Origin: Theristus sp. LFF4_11
Taxonomy: Eukaryota > Nematoda > Chromadorea > Monhysterida > Xyalidae
DNA length: 64,000 bases
Reading direction: 5' to 3'
NCBI GenBank assembly: GCA_030248135.1
Contig: JASANC010002244.1
Location: 169,587 to 233,586 of the forward strand
Shown: in pieces, positions 24,101 to 34,275 of the stretch
Layout: the number at the start of each line of letters is the position of its first letter
How positions within the stretch are numbered: position 1 is the first letter of the stretch
Program-made: the position numbers and the translations under genes
The notes under the pieces: model-generated
Seen by the model: only the letters and a program-made list of their open reading frames with translations
Database searches by the model: none
Told to the model about the DNA's origin: nothing

Positions 24101-27100
24101 TGCCGCCCATTCTGTGACATGGTGGCGGCTTTTTGGAGCAATTCGTTCCCGCACATTATAATCTCATCTTTTTACATCACAACTACCAACCGAACTGACC
24201 ATTGCGACGTAACGTTGAGGAAAGAACTGAATGAATCATGATGACTCGTTGTTGAAAACCGAAAGAGAGAAAATAATTTGCATAGAAAAATTGTTAAAAA
24301 GTGATAGCAACATTTTGATTTCGCTGCCTTAAATAGCAAAAAGTTGGACGGACAGACAGACAGACGGACAGACAAAGTATTTTTTTAGTATAATAGATTG
24401 TACGCCACTGCGGAAAGGCGTTGTTGCGCACCAATTTAGCGTCACCGCCCGTGGCTTGGTGGTAGCGCGTTAGGCTATTGGGCTTTCTGGGAATCGATCA
24501 ATAGGCTCTTAATGACAGACAAGAAACTCGATGGGCGCCCTACTGGACGGCTTCCCGGTTTTCTGGGTTATTTCTGGCTAAAAACATCGCTAAAATTGTT
24601 CGTTCGTTCATAGCGCCTGGCCAGGCTGCCGGTGTGCGGCGGTATTTTGCTCGACCACCTGCGCTGAACGCAAATGGTCGTTTTTTGTGTTCGTAGTTGT
24701 TCTGCGCCTCACTGTATCCATCGTGCTGTGACTAGCGCATCGGACTTCTGTGCGATTAGTGATTTCGAATCGAACCCAAGTCGCAGAACCAGAAAAACGA
24801 GCGCAAGCTCAAATTTGAACAAACACTTGTCGCAGGTTCTAACGGACGCCCTGCAGCAGCGCAACGCGAAACTCGACAACGCGAATCTACAAATCGAGAA
24901 CCTGAAATTTCTGCTCCTGAGTGGGTTCGATCGACAGAATCAACATCAGAAACAACAACAGCGGTCGTTTGAAGAGCGTGGCGATCAGAGTTTAATGGCC
25001 GTACTGAAAGCGACCCATGAGGAGCACGAGGATTTGAAATACCGCTATTTTGAGGTGGTTTGTGGGTGGATTTTTTCGATTTGTTGGTCAATGTTTGGTG
25101 CGTTTGTATTGGCGACAATGCGCAGTTCCATTTTGTCTCATAATATCCGGTTTCGCTCCAGAGCTGCCGTAAATCTGGTACCCTTTTTTTATTAAGGTCC
25201 GTTCATACTGACGTATGCTGACGTACGTCGACGTTCGTCAAAGGCACGTCTCCATGAACGGTAATATGCAAATGCAATAACACAAGACCTAGCGTGCCGT
25301 GCCGTACGTGCACACGTCTGTATGAACGGCAGTATGCAATAACACGGCACCTAAAGTGACGTGACATGCCGTGCCGTCTACGCATACATACGCCAGTATG
25401 AACGGGCCTTTAATATACAACGTTCAAGTCCACAAAGTTTCGTTCTCCAGGCGCAGCAAGCGTTGCATGCGTCTCGCAACGAACGCCGCCAACTGGTGGA
25501 AATGTGCGCTTTGTTGAAGGAGCGACTGCACGAGAGACACGTCAGTGCTGCTGCGCAAGTGGACGCGGCACCACCGGTAAGGCTGTGGTGGTCTGCGCCG
25601 TCACTGGCTGGTCGGGCATTTCACCGGTTTTTTCCGAATTTGACATGTTCATTGATTGGTAGATTTAAGGGGCATTCATGAGGCAGTATTTAGTGACCGC
25701 ATATTATCTTTTATTTTGGTCCCGCAACTCAATGCGCCCATAGGTGGGTAAACAGTTGCATGCAGGACGCGGGAATTCAAAATTGGCAAAGTGATCCGAG
25801 TCCCCTACATAAGACCGAATCACTTAGGCGACTTTGAATTGCCACATAAAGACTGAAACTAGTTTTCTTTTCATGTCTGCACACGCATTCAGTCGCAGAA
25901 CTTAAAAAATTGATACTAGCTTTGTTTTAACACAGCTGCGCGTCATTAGATACTGCTTCATGAATGCCGCTTTATTGTTTTCTTGTCGAAAATTCAGAGT
26001 GAACCCACTGGAGAATCGACGGACGTAGGCGGTGACTCGGTGCAACATCCACAAAACACGGACAACAATTCGACGGGCGCCAGGATCAACGATCAACAGC
26101 AGCAGCAGGTGAGTTTGATTTTCGAAGATCGGTGTTTTTCTTGGCCTGTAGACTGAAAAAAAGATTGCGAAAAACGGTGGTTTTCTTGTTCTTTAGACCA
26201 GCAAAATTGACAAAAAAACCGTTTTACGTTCTTTAGACCTGCAAGATTGACGAAAAAAACCGGTTTTTGTCTCGTTCAACAATTCAACACTTCTCCTGTA
26301 GGCGCGCCGTCTAGCGCAATTCGAAGCGGAGTTACTCGAAAGTCGGTTACAGTATAATACGCTTACACGCGACAACCAGTTGTTACAGGACACCGCGGAT
26401 GCACAGGTGGTGGTTTTTTCTCGATGTGTGTTTTGTGTTTTGCAGCTGATTTTTCGTTTTTCGTGTAGCATTCATCAACCGATCAGCTGGTTGCTTGAAA
26501 TTTAGGGTTTGACTGTAGCTTTACTGTATTACATGGAGCATTCTGTGCGTTTTTTAGGCGCTAAATAGAACTGAACTGATCTGATGAGCAGATCAAAACC
26601 TTATTTCTACTTGCCCTTTCCACGAAATATGCAAAAGAACCGGTTTAGTAGTTGCGGAACAGTGATGAATCAGAGATCAGTTTTTCTCCAGCAATCAACG
26701 AATCAGCAAAAAAGCACAAAATGTCATCTAATTTTTATCAACTTTCACCAAATCAATTATCGATTTGTTCACAGTCCGAGCGTATTGCTGAACTGGAGCA
26801 ACAGTTGCATTATGCGCAACAACCGAAGTGCAGCGACGAGGGGCAGACGCCACAATGTGAACAGCCGCCACCACCAGTGCCACAGGAGACACCGTGTAAC
26901 TTTTTTTTATATTTTGCTCAACTCGAATTTTTTCGTTTTTTTATTTTTGTTCGGTTTTTTTTAGTTTTGGCATTTTTGTGTTTCCCCGTTTTCCCTTTTT
27001 TGTTTTACTTGACTGTTTGTTTGTTTTGCAGCACTGCAACAGCGTTGTGATGAGTTGACCGCGGAGAATCTCAGATTGCGCGAGCAAATTGACGACTTGA

Positions 27101-30100
27101 ACAAGAGACACGAGGTTCGCACGGATTTTTGATTGGTCGCTTTTAGAAGCATTAGATTTTCAAAAGCAAGGAGATGTTCAAAGACCAACCGGAAGTTCGA
27201 AAGGTTACAAATCAGTCTGTACCATGCTCAGTCGAAAAGGCAAAGAAGCATTCGGGCTTTGTATCAAAGTGTGGAATTCTGGTTTTTGTTTGTTTGTTTG
27301 TTATGTATCAATGATCAATATTTCACCAGTTTGCTGATATCACTGTACGAACACCAGCAAAATGAAATCAAATTTTAACCTTTTTTAAAGTATTTCTATG
27401 TTTAACGTATTTAGTGTTTAACGAAAAGTCTTTTTCTCTCTGATTTTCTCACAGGAAGCACACGACGAATGGCGCCAATTCCAATCGGACCTGCAGATCG
27501 CCGTCGTCGTCGCCAACAACTTCAAGGTGGAGGCACAGGAGGAATTGGAGCGGTTGACCGACGAGAATCAAACGTTGAAACGACGCATTGGCGTGCTCAC
27601 GGAGTTTGTGACTGGTTTTTTTGTTTTTTTTGTCTTTTTTCAGACACTCCGGTTCAGTTTTTTTGGGTTGGTCTGGCTAAATTTTGTTAGCGGTCGATTC
27701 GAACTTCTGTGGCAAGTCTGTTTTTTTTTAATGTGCGGTTTGTTTATTCAGTTTAGTCCACAGTGGAATTCCAAAAAAGGGATGGGCTTTATTTATATGA
27801 TTGGATTGGGCCACTCTTGAGTTATGCTTGCGAGTTTGTCACACCAGCTGAATGCAGCCGGATTCGATTGTTCCGTCAACTCTGACAGTCTCTGCAGTGC
27901 AGTATCCCTTCTGTACGTTCGGAATCCAATAGGGAACGAAGTTTGGAAAGTGGAAAGTGAAACACTGTGCTTTTGGTCAATACCTTTGCAGTGAACTAGC
28001 GTTATGTCGTGAGCGTGCATCGCAATGCATTCTACCCGTGCCCACCAGAACATCACCGGCAATGTTACCGTCTGTCCAATCTCGGATTGACGCTTATGTG
28101 AAACAGGTTTGTCGTGCGAAAGTCGTCGTGTCTGTTTTTTTTAATGAAATCGTGCCGAGACCCATATAAGGAAAACTACCTACCGTAACTGGTGAGACCA
28201 ACTACCGTACCCACCTACCGTAACCCACCGTAGCCTTCATTTTCAAGAGTCAACCCTCGGTCACCAGTCCGATTCGCGCGAGTGCCCCGATTCGAAGCAG
28301 CCAATCAGTGTCCGCGCAGCCGACCGGCAACAGCCAATCACCGCTCAGCCAGAGTTTCGGACCAATGATCGGCGTCAAGGCGCTAGTGGACACGTTGGAG
28401 GCGTGCTCGTCCGGCAGTGCAGACGGTGGCGGTAGTGGTACCCCACTGACCCCACCGAAAGTGACCGCGGGCAGCCACGCGGGCAACCACATGAAAGCGC
28501 CGTCGAGCTGGATGCGGTCGGCGGCTAGTGAGTGCGGGTTTTTTAATTTTTTAGCCGAATTGCTGATTGGGTGAGTTTGGTTTGATTTGTTTGAATTGTT
28601 TAATTTGACGCTTGAAGTGGAGTCAATCTTGAACTGATTGGCTATTGTGGCCTGGTGTAATTTGTAGACAGAGAGACAAAACGACACACAGTAATCTCGA
28701 GTCATGGACAATTATTTTGAAAGCCGTGTACGCTGCTTACAGCACAGCAATGTTGCACAGTCGCAAACAAACACACAGGCACAGACACACACATACCATA
28801 CTACAGCAGTGCGTAGCATGCGTGCCTGTGTGTTTGCGTATGGTGTGACCGACCACCGAGACTCTCGAGTCTCGCTTGCCCAGTTTGTTTGTCATCTCAC
28901 TTTCCTGTTCGATTGCTCAACCCTCGCAGGTGTGTCCTCCCCCATCAACGCCCGTCTCGCTTCGGCGTCCACCCGCAAATCGACTGGCGACGTCTCCGGT
29001 GGCGGCTTGGTGCCCGCACAAATTAAGCCAGCCTCCAGCGACAATGACATCCTGATGTTTCCGACCAATGTGAACGCTGGCAACACGAGAGGTCGGTTGA
29101 GGAAGTTTTAGATCAGTTCTGTTTTTTTTCTGTCATTTCATGACATGACAAAAGTTGTTGTTTTTGTCATTTTGTCGAAGAATTTGACGCGTCTGTAGCG
29201 CAGGTGTAGGGCTTTCGTCTACCGTTCTGTAGGTGGAAAGATCGAACCCCGCTGCGGACAAGACACACAATGGAGAAACGAAAGTGACCAATAATATCTA
29301 ATGGTCTACTCGCTCCAGAGCCTCGGGGCAGTATTGCCCGTTTCCGCCGGAGATTCATACCTTGTGGTTTCCGGAACCGCCGCGCGATCACAAAAATAGT
29401 GACTGGTTCACACAAACATACTTGACCCGTTTCCGCATCTGATGTTGGCCAACCCGAAATGCAGACAACCTCTATCGTGCTCTGTTGATTCTCCAAAAGT
29501 TCCACCAAGTTGACTCATTTTTCTTCACAGAGCCATTCGATCCAGTGAACACGTCCGCCGCGGACACGAGCGTCTTCATGTCAACGGCGGCCGAGGACGC
29601 AAGCGTCCGTCCGCTGGTGTCCGGCGCCATTCTGAGCACCACGAACACGGCGGTCAATACGACCAACGTTTCGCCGTCGACTGCGACTTCACAGCCGAAA
29701 GGAATCTTGGTGAACCGCGGTTCGCCCCATCATCCGCATTCGAGTTGCGGGCCGAATCCCACTGCCGTCGTTGGCAGTGTCCGGAAAACGTCCTATTTGT
29801 GAGTTTGGGCGGTTTTCTTGTCTGGATTCCTTGACAGTCTTATTTCTATATCATATGCAAGCAACTAGCTGATTGGTTGGTGGTCACAGTTAGTGCTGTT
29901 CTAACTCCGCCTCCAAACTTCAAACAGTGGCGAATTGTTTCAATCAACCGAAGAAACGTATTGCTTAATGGAATAATTGATTTATTTCACCTATCAATTA
30001 ATTAATCTTGCGATCAATTTTCATTTTCATTTTTTTCCTCCAGAGATCGCGAAACGGGCGCTGTCGACCCGCTGAGCAGACTGATGAAGGACGCACCGCG

Positions 30101-31302
30101 GGGGTCGCGACGGAATGCGCTGTTGAAGTGGTGCCAGTCGAGGCTCTGTGGCTACAAGGTGCTCTGGTGGTGGTCGCAACATTGGCACACTCTGTTGTCA
30201 CACACACACACAGTGATGTTGCGTTGCACAGCACACAGCACAAACACACTGGCACGGCATATAGTCTTTTTGTGTATCGTATGCAGTCGGTTGATGCTTG
30301 CGTGACTCTGAATCCGAGTCCGAGTTGCACTTGCAATCTGAATCCGAGTATCCATCGTGCCTGTGTGTGTTTGAGACTGCGCAACATTAGTGTGTTATAA
30401 CATGGTTATAACAACGTGGCGCACAGTTGTCAAACGATTTTTATCAACCGTATTTGGGGACACATTACAGACGTCGCCCTGATATCGTCAAGGCAGATAA
30501 ATTCCAAAACAACCAATTTTGTTTCGCATTTTCAGGATGTTGAGATCACGAACTTCAGCTCCAGCTGGAATGACGGTCTGGCGTTTTGCGCGCTCCTGCA
30601 CAGCTACGTGCCGCGAGAAGTGCCGTTCGGTGACCTGCGAGCGGACACGAAAGTCGGTGACGCCGGTTTTGTTTTTTCAAACAGATTTTCTCTTAATTTT
30701 CATCTGCTTTTTTGTCTTTCTAATAAATCTTTGTCAAATCTCATAGTTTTTCGCAAAATAGTTTTCTTTCGCTTGGATTGGTTGCGTGGTCTGGCTTGTG
30801 ACCAACCAACTCAGCGCCTTTCTTTTGACAGCATCGTTCGGTTATTCTTGTGGCTTTTTTTGGTTTTTGTTGGTGGTTACAATCAACCCGAAACAAACGA
30901 TCCATCCAAACAAACAAACAACTGTTCAACAGCAAAAAGTAGTTAAGTTGAAACATTTTTTTGTTTCAGCGGCGAAATTTCACCATCGCCTACGAGGTAA
31001 CGAAACGACACCAGGTTGGTTTTTTTTTTGATTTTTTAATATATATTTTTTTGTTATTTGGGGAATTGATTTCTTCCAATTCTTAATATCATCTTTGACA
31101 GAACATTTTTGCAAAAAAACATGACAGGTTTAGAGAAACGCGCTGTACTTCTTCCTGTAACTCTTGTGTTCACTCGCTCCCTGCATTTCAGGTTGGCGAA
31201 CTATTGAACGTCGACGAAATGGTCGCGTTGGAGCGCCCGGATTGGCGCTCCGTCATGTCGCACGTTACGTCCATCTACAAGACGTTCGAATTGCAGCAGT
31301 GA
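15121..31302 (+). CDS. SPECC1L: Cytospin-A (SPECC1L) orthologue: coiled coil plus calponin-homology domain
   Basis: 22 exons: 15121-15198, 16187-16322, 16841-16953, 20795-20950, 21049-21210, 21492-21668, 22184-22321, 24836-25054, 25451-25576, 25998-26108, 26302-26406, 26775-26895, 27032-27114, 27455-27603, 27992-28106, 28248-28527, 28930-29091, 29531-29798, 30044-30158, 30536-30652, 30970-31014, 31192-31302; 3,087 bases, 1,028 residues (human about 1,117). Cytospin-A links actin and microtubules and works in cytokinesis, adhesion and migration. Diagnostic blocks are [40 protein letters not shown], and the C-terminal CH domain (about residues 910-1028): [41 protein letters not shown], then [20 protein letters not shown]. 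Residues between are heptad-rich coiled coil broken by Ser/Thr/Gln-rich linkers. The first Met is the least certain point. Intron 3 carries an antisense LTR element. Confidence 0.93.
15645..15829 (+). mobile_element. MITE family C, copy 3
   Basis: GGGAAACTGGTTTCAATTTT, then CGCGTCACGCATGAAACTG and a GAATAAAATAAAAGA end, in SPECC1L intron 1. Its arms have drifted from the 7116 copy. Confidence 0.65.
15889..16061. mobile_element. Foldback MITE family A, copy 1
   Basis: Nearly the whole element is one palindrome. The left arm CAGTCGAACTCTAAATCATA pairs with the right arm TATATTTTAGAGTTCGGCTG; the inner arms GATTGGTTGGTG and GAACCAATCAG pair; GATGCATG motifs flank the loop. It lies in SPECC1L intron 1. 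Confidence 0.8.
17114..17117. repeat. Left target-site duplication of the LTR element
   Basis: GGGG directly before the left LTR, matched by GGGG at 20603-20606 directly after the right LTR. Confidence 0.6.
17118..17793 (-). repeat. LTR of gypsy-like element (3' LTR in element orientation)
   Basis: 676 bases, TGTGACAAGGCAACC at one end and GTGAACTTTGTTACA at the other, so TG...CA bounded. By eye it differs from the copy at 19926-20602 at about four bases plus one single-base indel. Near-identical LTRs point to a recent insertion. Confidence 0.95.
17789..19468 (-). CDS. Gag protein fused in frame to the integrase C-terminus (deleted LTR retrotransposon)
   Basis: One 559-residue open frame fills the element. 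Residues 1 to about 250 look like Ty3/gypsy-type Gag: an N-terminal coiled coil ([19 protein letters not shown]), then a capsid-like stretch ([36 protein letters not shown]). From about residue 450 it is the C-terminal part of an integrase ([20 protein letters not shown], then [13 protein letters not shown]), followed by a charged tail. Protease, reverse transcriptase, RNase H and the integrase core are all missing, so roughly 3 kb of pol has been deleted. The frame was kept or restored across the junction. The stop codon lies inside the LTR and the coding end overlaps the polypurine tract. Mobility, if any, would need enzymes from a complete relative. Confidence 0.85.
   Translation of the reverse strand: MSREFITESHLQQLEARVAALQQQLAALDNEFESHSRAHAPPEQAVFCRLALLPLFHGRDPWEHAPSWVEQFEKIVTACCVHEYFWPNLFASRLSGCAESWLSNFISQAQFSQSQRSARVAPQSRTCSYAELKNSFLAQFTSEDDADFASELLYNRRQGDRESVPMYACELYKLAKRASGGSKESLACWRKILRELFLAGLRPTLVIALRALLPFLPLDFNSAVQEVARVEAALNLGCSPNEYLLVSWSRTLKVFPELDRTAQCPLTAAEKPKPRDKNSAEDTAPELEPHSCDRNKTHAESRVETRAENRGEHELVSENFATLTETTVNGESGSTSSRPKLRGAKRSSEFTSSETGTNRGTKPILAVLWYKSRAASTESFKFTTRDEKFTRIVEDKFCKSRERECLGRFGGCARWAHILTGYGPRVKYRVITHITRNFCRLNHEPLCRYEVSLKLAPKWKGPYTIVSVTATNARIVPFGCDTPIDTVHLNRLKIAEHATVAVRPVGGSPEPRGDSDATIQPAATLESPVSSNRVSMPQVRRSERLAALADKRKFSRGGV
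17794..17804 (-). promoter_or_regulatory. Polypurine tract of the LTR element
   Basis: On the minus strand GGGGAGGAG sits directly before the 3' LTR, the expected place for the plus-strand primer. Confidence 0.7.
19906..19925 (-). promoter_or_regulatory. Putative primer-binding site of the LTR element
   Basis: On the minus strand TGGTGACCACGCTGGGAGC starts one base inside the 5' LTR. The leading TGG would pair with the CCA end of a tRNA. The tRNA was not identified. Confidence 0.55.
19926..20602 (-). repeat. LTR of gypsy-like element (5' LTR in element orientation)
   Basis: 677 bases, the partner of 17118-17793, followed by GGGG at 20603-20606. The internal region between the LTRs is only 2,132 bases. 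Confidence 0.95.
21366..21432. repeat. Half copy of foldback MITE family A
   Basis: CCAACCAATCAGCGGATTGC followed by TATAATTTAGAGTTCGACTG, the right arm only. It lies in SPECC1L intron 5. Confidence 0.6.
22087..22131 (-). repeat. Half copy of foldback MITE family B
   Basis: CAGCTGCGCGTCACTAAATG then CTGCTTCATGAATGCCCCTT, upstream of SPECC1L exon 7. Confidence 0.6.
22549..24395 (+). mobile_element. Possible dispersed repeat with a GACAGACAGACGG tail
   Basis: The left end reads AGTTGACCCGTGCCTACGG; the right part reads GGACGGACAGACAGACAGAC and ends AGTATAATAGATT. This pairing of ends resembles a common invertebrate repeat type. The interior has no long coding frame and holds the foldback at 23408-24012. 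Boundaries are approximate. Confidence 0.4.
23408..24012. repeat. Foldback with GAATTCCGGCCC minisatellite arms
   Basis: The left arm (about 23420-23600) has tandem GAATTCCGGCCCG units ending in CCAGCAAGAACAATATTAAA. The right arm (about 23840-24000) repeats the same sequence inverted, starting CACTTCGTGTGGTTTAATA and running into GGGCCGGAATTC units. The loop is about 250 bases. It lies in SPECC1L intron 7. Confidence 0.8.
25194..25410. mobile_element. Palindromic MITE in SPECC1L intron 8
   Basis: The left end AAGGTCCGTTCATACTGACG pairs with the right end CGCCAGTATGAACGGGCCTT; inside are further inverted copies of CATGAACGGTAATATGCAAA. TTAA-like bases flank both ends. Confidence 0.75.
25667..25972. 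mobile_element. MITE family B split by a MITE family C insertion
   Basis: A left half of family B (AAGGGGCATTCATGAGGCAG) and its right half (ACACAGCTGCGCGTCATTAG) are separated by about 220 bases containing an inverted family C copy (about 25704-25900; CAACTCAATGCGCCCATAGG at left, GCATTCAGTCGCAG at right). It lies between SPECC1L exons 9 and 10. Confidence 0.75.
28748..28845. repeat. CA-rich foldback repeat, family F
   Basis: GCAAACAAACACACAGGCAC pairs with GTGCCTGTGTGTTTGCG further right. It lies in SPECC1L intron 16. Confidence 0.6.
29189..29400 (+). mobile_element. tRNA-derived SINE, copy 2
   Basis: A-box TAGCGCAGGTGTAGGG and B-box-like AAAGATCGAACCCC lie at tRNA spacing, followed by the same body as the minus-strand copy at 2912-3144 (GGGCAGTATTGCCCGTTTCC). 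It lies in SPECC1L intron 17. Confidence 0.8.
30175..30385. repeat. CA-rich repeat related to family F
   Basis: CAGCACAAACACACTGGCAC and, further on, GTGCCTGTGTGTGTTTGAG form loose inverted arms in SPECC1L intron 19. GAATCCGAGT is repeated three times between them. Confidence 0.45.
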
Positions 31303-31761
31303 ATTTTGCTTTTTTTCAATTTTCCTTCGCTGAATTTTTGATGTTCTTTACATTTATTTTTTATTTTATTTTGTTTATTTACCAGGTTTTTTTGTGATCA
31401 ATCCAAAAATAACCGCAATGTTGTGTGAAATGTTGGTACCTTCGGGTTTCCGGAATCGGTGTGGGCGTGCTTCAAATATAATACGAAAAAATCACCGCAA
31501 AAAAGTTTGTCTGAACGCTCAGGTTTTCCGATATGTCTTCATGTAATAGGCGTTGCGTGGGAGACCTAAGGGTTAGGATTGGGTTTGGGCCATGCTTATT
31601 GCTTTTGCATTTTGCGGTCATTTTTGCTTTTGTGGTAATTTTCCACGCGATCAGTTCTGGACGGCACTTTGCTATAGCGCAGACTTGTTGCAAGTTGCAC
31701 AGCCACAGTCACAAACGGTCACATCTGTTCACTGGTTTTCAGACCAGAACTTTCCGCTGAT

Positions 31762-31790
31762 CCAGTTCAGTTCAGTTCAGTTCAGTTCAG
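31762..31790 (+). repeat. (TTCAG)n microsatellite
   Basis: Five to six perfect TTCAG units downstream of SPECC1L. Confidence 0.9.
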
Positions 31791-32358
31791 CGTTTTATTG
31801 AGTACTTCTGGTGTCGGGTTACAGGAAAAAACGTTACAAAATTGCACAATGTACTGGAACGCAGCTTCGTTATTTGTTTGGCTTGCTAAATTTGTTGACC
31901 GATGATTGGCATTGGTACTCGTGATGTAGCATTTTATTCTCGTAAATGCAGTATTTTGTGCTTTTTTGATTGTACATTGTTGTTTGCTGTTCTTGCAAGA
32001 TGTCATTGAAGGAAAATTGTTTTTAGTTGTTGTTTTTTCATTCCTGAGTGTGTTGAAGTTGAGAACAAAACGATTCTTTGGTGATATGTTCCACGAAAAA
32101 TACTATATTGGTTGTTTTCTACTTTGCTTTTTCTCGAACAAGTTTTCGGTTGTACTATTAATATGGTTATTTATTGTTAAAAGTGGCATTTTGAATGCGA
32201 TGTTGAACAAAAGTTTTTTTTTTGGTTGCTGGTTCTTTGTTTTGGCACATTCACTTATGCATTTCACTTTTTTGTGTGGTTTACGGTTGTCTACTTTCGG
32301 TGATGTTGCTGTACTATTCGCTTTATGACTAAGATTTTCACGTTATTGTTTTTCTTAC

Positions 32359-32450
32359 GGGGCATTCATGAAGCAATATGTAGTGACGCGTAGTTATGCA
32401 TGAATATACATAGCTATGCGTCATTAAATACTGCGTCATGAATTCCGCTT
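32359..32450. mobile_element. Foldback MITE family B, whole copy
   Basis: The left arm GGGCATTCATGAAGCAATAT pairs with the right arm TACTGCGTCATGAATTCCGC; the inner arms GTGACGCGTAG and CTATGCGTCA also pair. Confidence 0.7.
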
Positions 32451-32513
32451 AATTGGATGTGGCTAGGTCATGTCACTTAGTTTTGATGAAGCCTAATCAA
32501 ATTCCCGCATTAC

Positions 32514-32745
32514 TATTGTGGATTTATTCAAACGTGTCCGGACTAACGTGAAGTCATTTTATTTAAAAACGCCCGTTTGTCAAAGTACAGGCACTAAAAT
32601 TTCAATTTGGTGTGGCTGATTCGACATTCACCATTTGTTTACGGGAAGAAATCGGCTAAACGGATAGTCTTGTTTGCTGTGAACGACAAGCGCATGTTTT
32701 GTGGCACATGACGTCATTTCAGTGGGACACGGTTAAAAAAATAGG
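32514..32745 (-). mobile_element. MITE family E, copy 1
   Basis: Starts TTGTGGATTTATTCAAACGT and ends CCGTTT-type arm sequence near ACACGGTTAAAAAAATAGGC. It is the inverted equivalent of 47715-47947 along its full length. Confidence 0.7.
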
Positions 32746-33813
32746 CCATAGAAACGGAACAAAAACAGTGCAGTGGGTTTGGAAATTGACCCCCTTTCGT
32801 GGCTCCAGCCTTCTGAGCCTTTGAAGATAGGTATTTCCAGGTTCTGGTAAAAGAAGCGACTACTTTTTTTTGAATGATTGAATTGCACCTGCACTGAGAT
32901 TGACGCGGGAATTAGAATCGGGTTCAAAATTGATTTAGTCACATAATCTGACGGATCAATGTTACTTATTACGATTCCAGTTTTGCAGCATTGCACCTTT
33001 TGATCTGACTTATAATCTTTTGTCTTTTTAGTTGGAAATTGCCACCATTCCAATTGGTAACTTCTGTTCTTTCTTTCCTTTTTAACTTTCATATTGCAGG
33101 GTTATTTTTGGAAATTAGTAGCCAGTATATTATTGCTTATTATTTATTGTTCTTCCACAAAAAAAGTTTTGCTAAATTCAAAACTTTCATCATTTTTTTT
33201 CAGAATAATGGTAAAGATGCTACACTTTCAAGTTTGTTTTTGCTGCACGGTGATTTGTTTATCTTATTGTTTCTTTGTAGCGGAACGAGTTTCAGAACCG
33301 TCATAATAAAAAAGGGTAAAATTTTTGAATGAATATTTTGTTTCGCGAAGAAAATTGCGTGTTTTTCGTTCAAAGAGAAAAAAACTCGGGTTGTTGACCT
33401 GAAAAAGTATCTCACTCAACACAATGTGTATTTTTTCAATTAACTTAACCACATCTTGTTTCTGTGTGCATTTATCTGATTGGTTGGTGTGGTGACCACG
33501 TGATACATGTGCAGGCCCGATTCCGCCCCCACAACAACCCCTGCACAGAATGCATGCCTCGTGCGTGGTCATCAACCAATCAGCAAACTGTATCTGATAT
33601 AGGTAGAAATCGATTGTGCGAACATTAGCTGCTTGTCTGCGTGTAATGTAAATTGCGACTGCACTGATTGGTCGTTGGGCAGCCAATCAGCATTTCACAA
33701 CAGTTGCGATTTTTTTGTTGTTGTTTATTACGACGGCCGAACAGGAGTGCTGAATCTCGGAAAAAGAAACATTACATTTGTATGTTTGCTTGTTGGTTTT
33801 GCTAGGTAAGGTA

Positions 33814-34078
33814 CAGTATGGCCGAATAAAAAAGGCAGCCCGTCAAGGCGGGATCAGTCGCAGACTAGGAGTTGTCTTTTTCAAAAATGCCAACATAACT
33901 TCTAATCATGTGTTCAAGGGAGCAAGAATGAACATAATAGCACGAAGAATCCAATAGTCTGAAAAAACACGTCAAATTTGGCACACATGTTGGTTTCTGA
34001 ACGTCTATTTTTTTTCATTCAAATTTCGCGCGCTCCTTGCACCCTGAAAAAAGCTGCCATGTTTACTCAGTCATTCCG
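33814..34078 (+). mobile_element. MITE family D, copy 1
   Basis: Starts CAGTATGGCCGAATAAAAAA and ends GCTGCCATGTTTACTCAGTC then ATTCCG, imperfect inverted ends, with TA on both sides. It matches the 48035-48296 copy. Shorter pieces lie at about 1607-1690 and 36484-36535. Confidence 0.7.
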
Positions 34079-34085
34079 TAAGTAG

Positions 34086-34222
34086 TTTCATGCTTGACGC
34101 GGGAATTCAAAATTGCTAAAGAGAACCGAGTCCCTGTGATACGGCCGCTTTGAATTGCCGCATCTCAAGCCTGAATAATTACCTTCCCACGACTGGTAAC
34201 ACACTTGAGTCGCGGGAACCAA
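34086..34222 (-). mobile_element. MITE family C, shortened copy
   Basis: TCATGCTTGACGCGGGAATT through CTTGAGTCGCGGGAACC, just upstream of the carrier gene start. It may overlap that gene's promoter region. Confidence 0.55.
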
Positions 34223-34275
34223 AAGAGCAGACAACACCAATTGAAAAAAAAAACACGCAGTAACAAAACGAAACA

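Larger units (their letters stand above)
31303..33813. other. Intergenic region between SPECC1L and the ADP/ATP carrier gene
   Basis: Holds a (TTCAG)n run (31762-31790), a SINE tail (31428-31470), MITEs of families B (32359-32450) and E (32514-32745), and a decayed family A copy (about 33470-33605). No further gene was seen. The strongest open frames are T-rich and unconvincing. Confidence 0.5.

Noticed and set aside
24440..24510. Possible tRNA (GGTGGTAGCGCGTTAGG)
   Set aside because: It has an A-box-like motif but no convincing B-box or cloverleaf.
33264..33686. 140-residue minus-strand open frame
   Set aside because: It overlaps a decayed family A element and intergenic sequence, with no motif or splice context.
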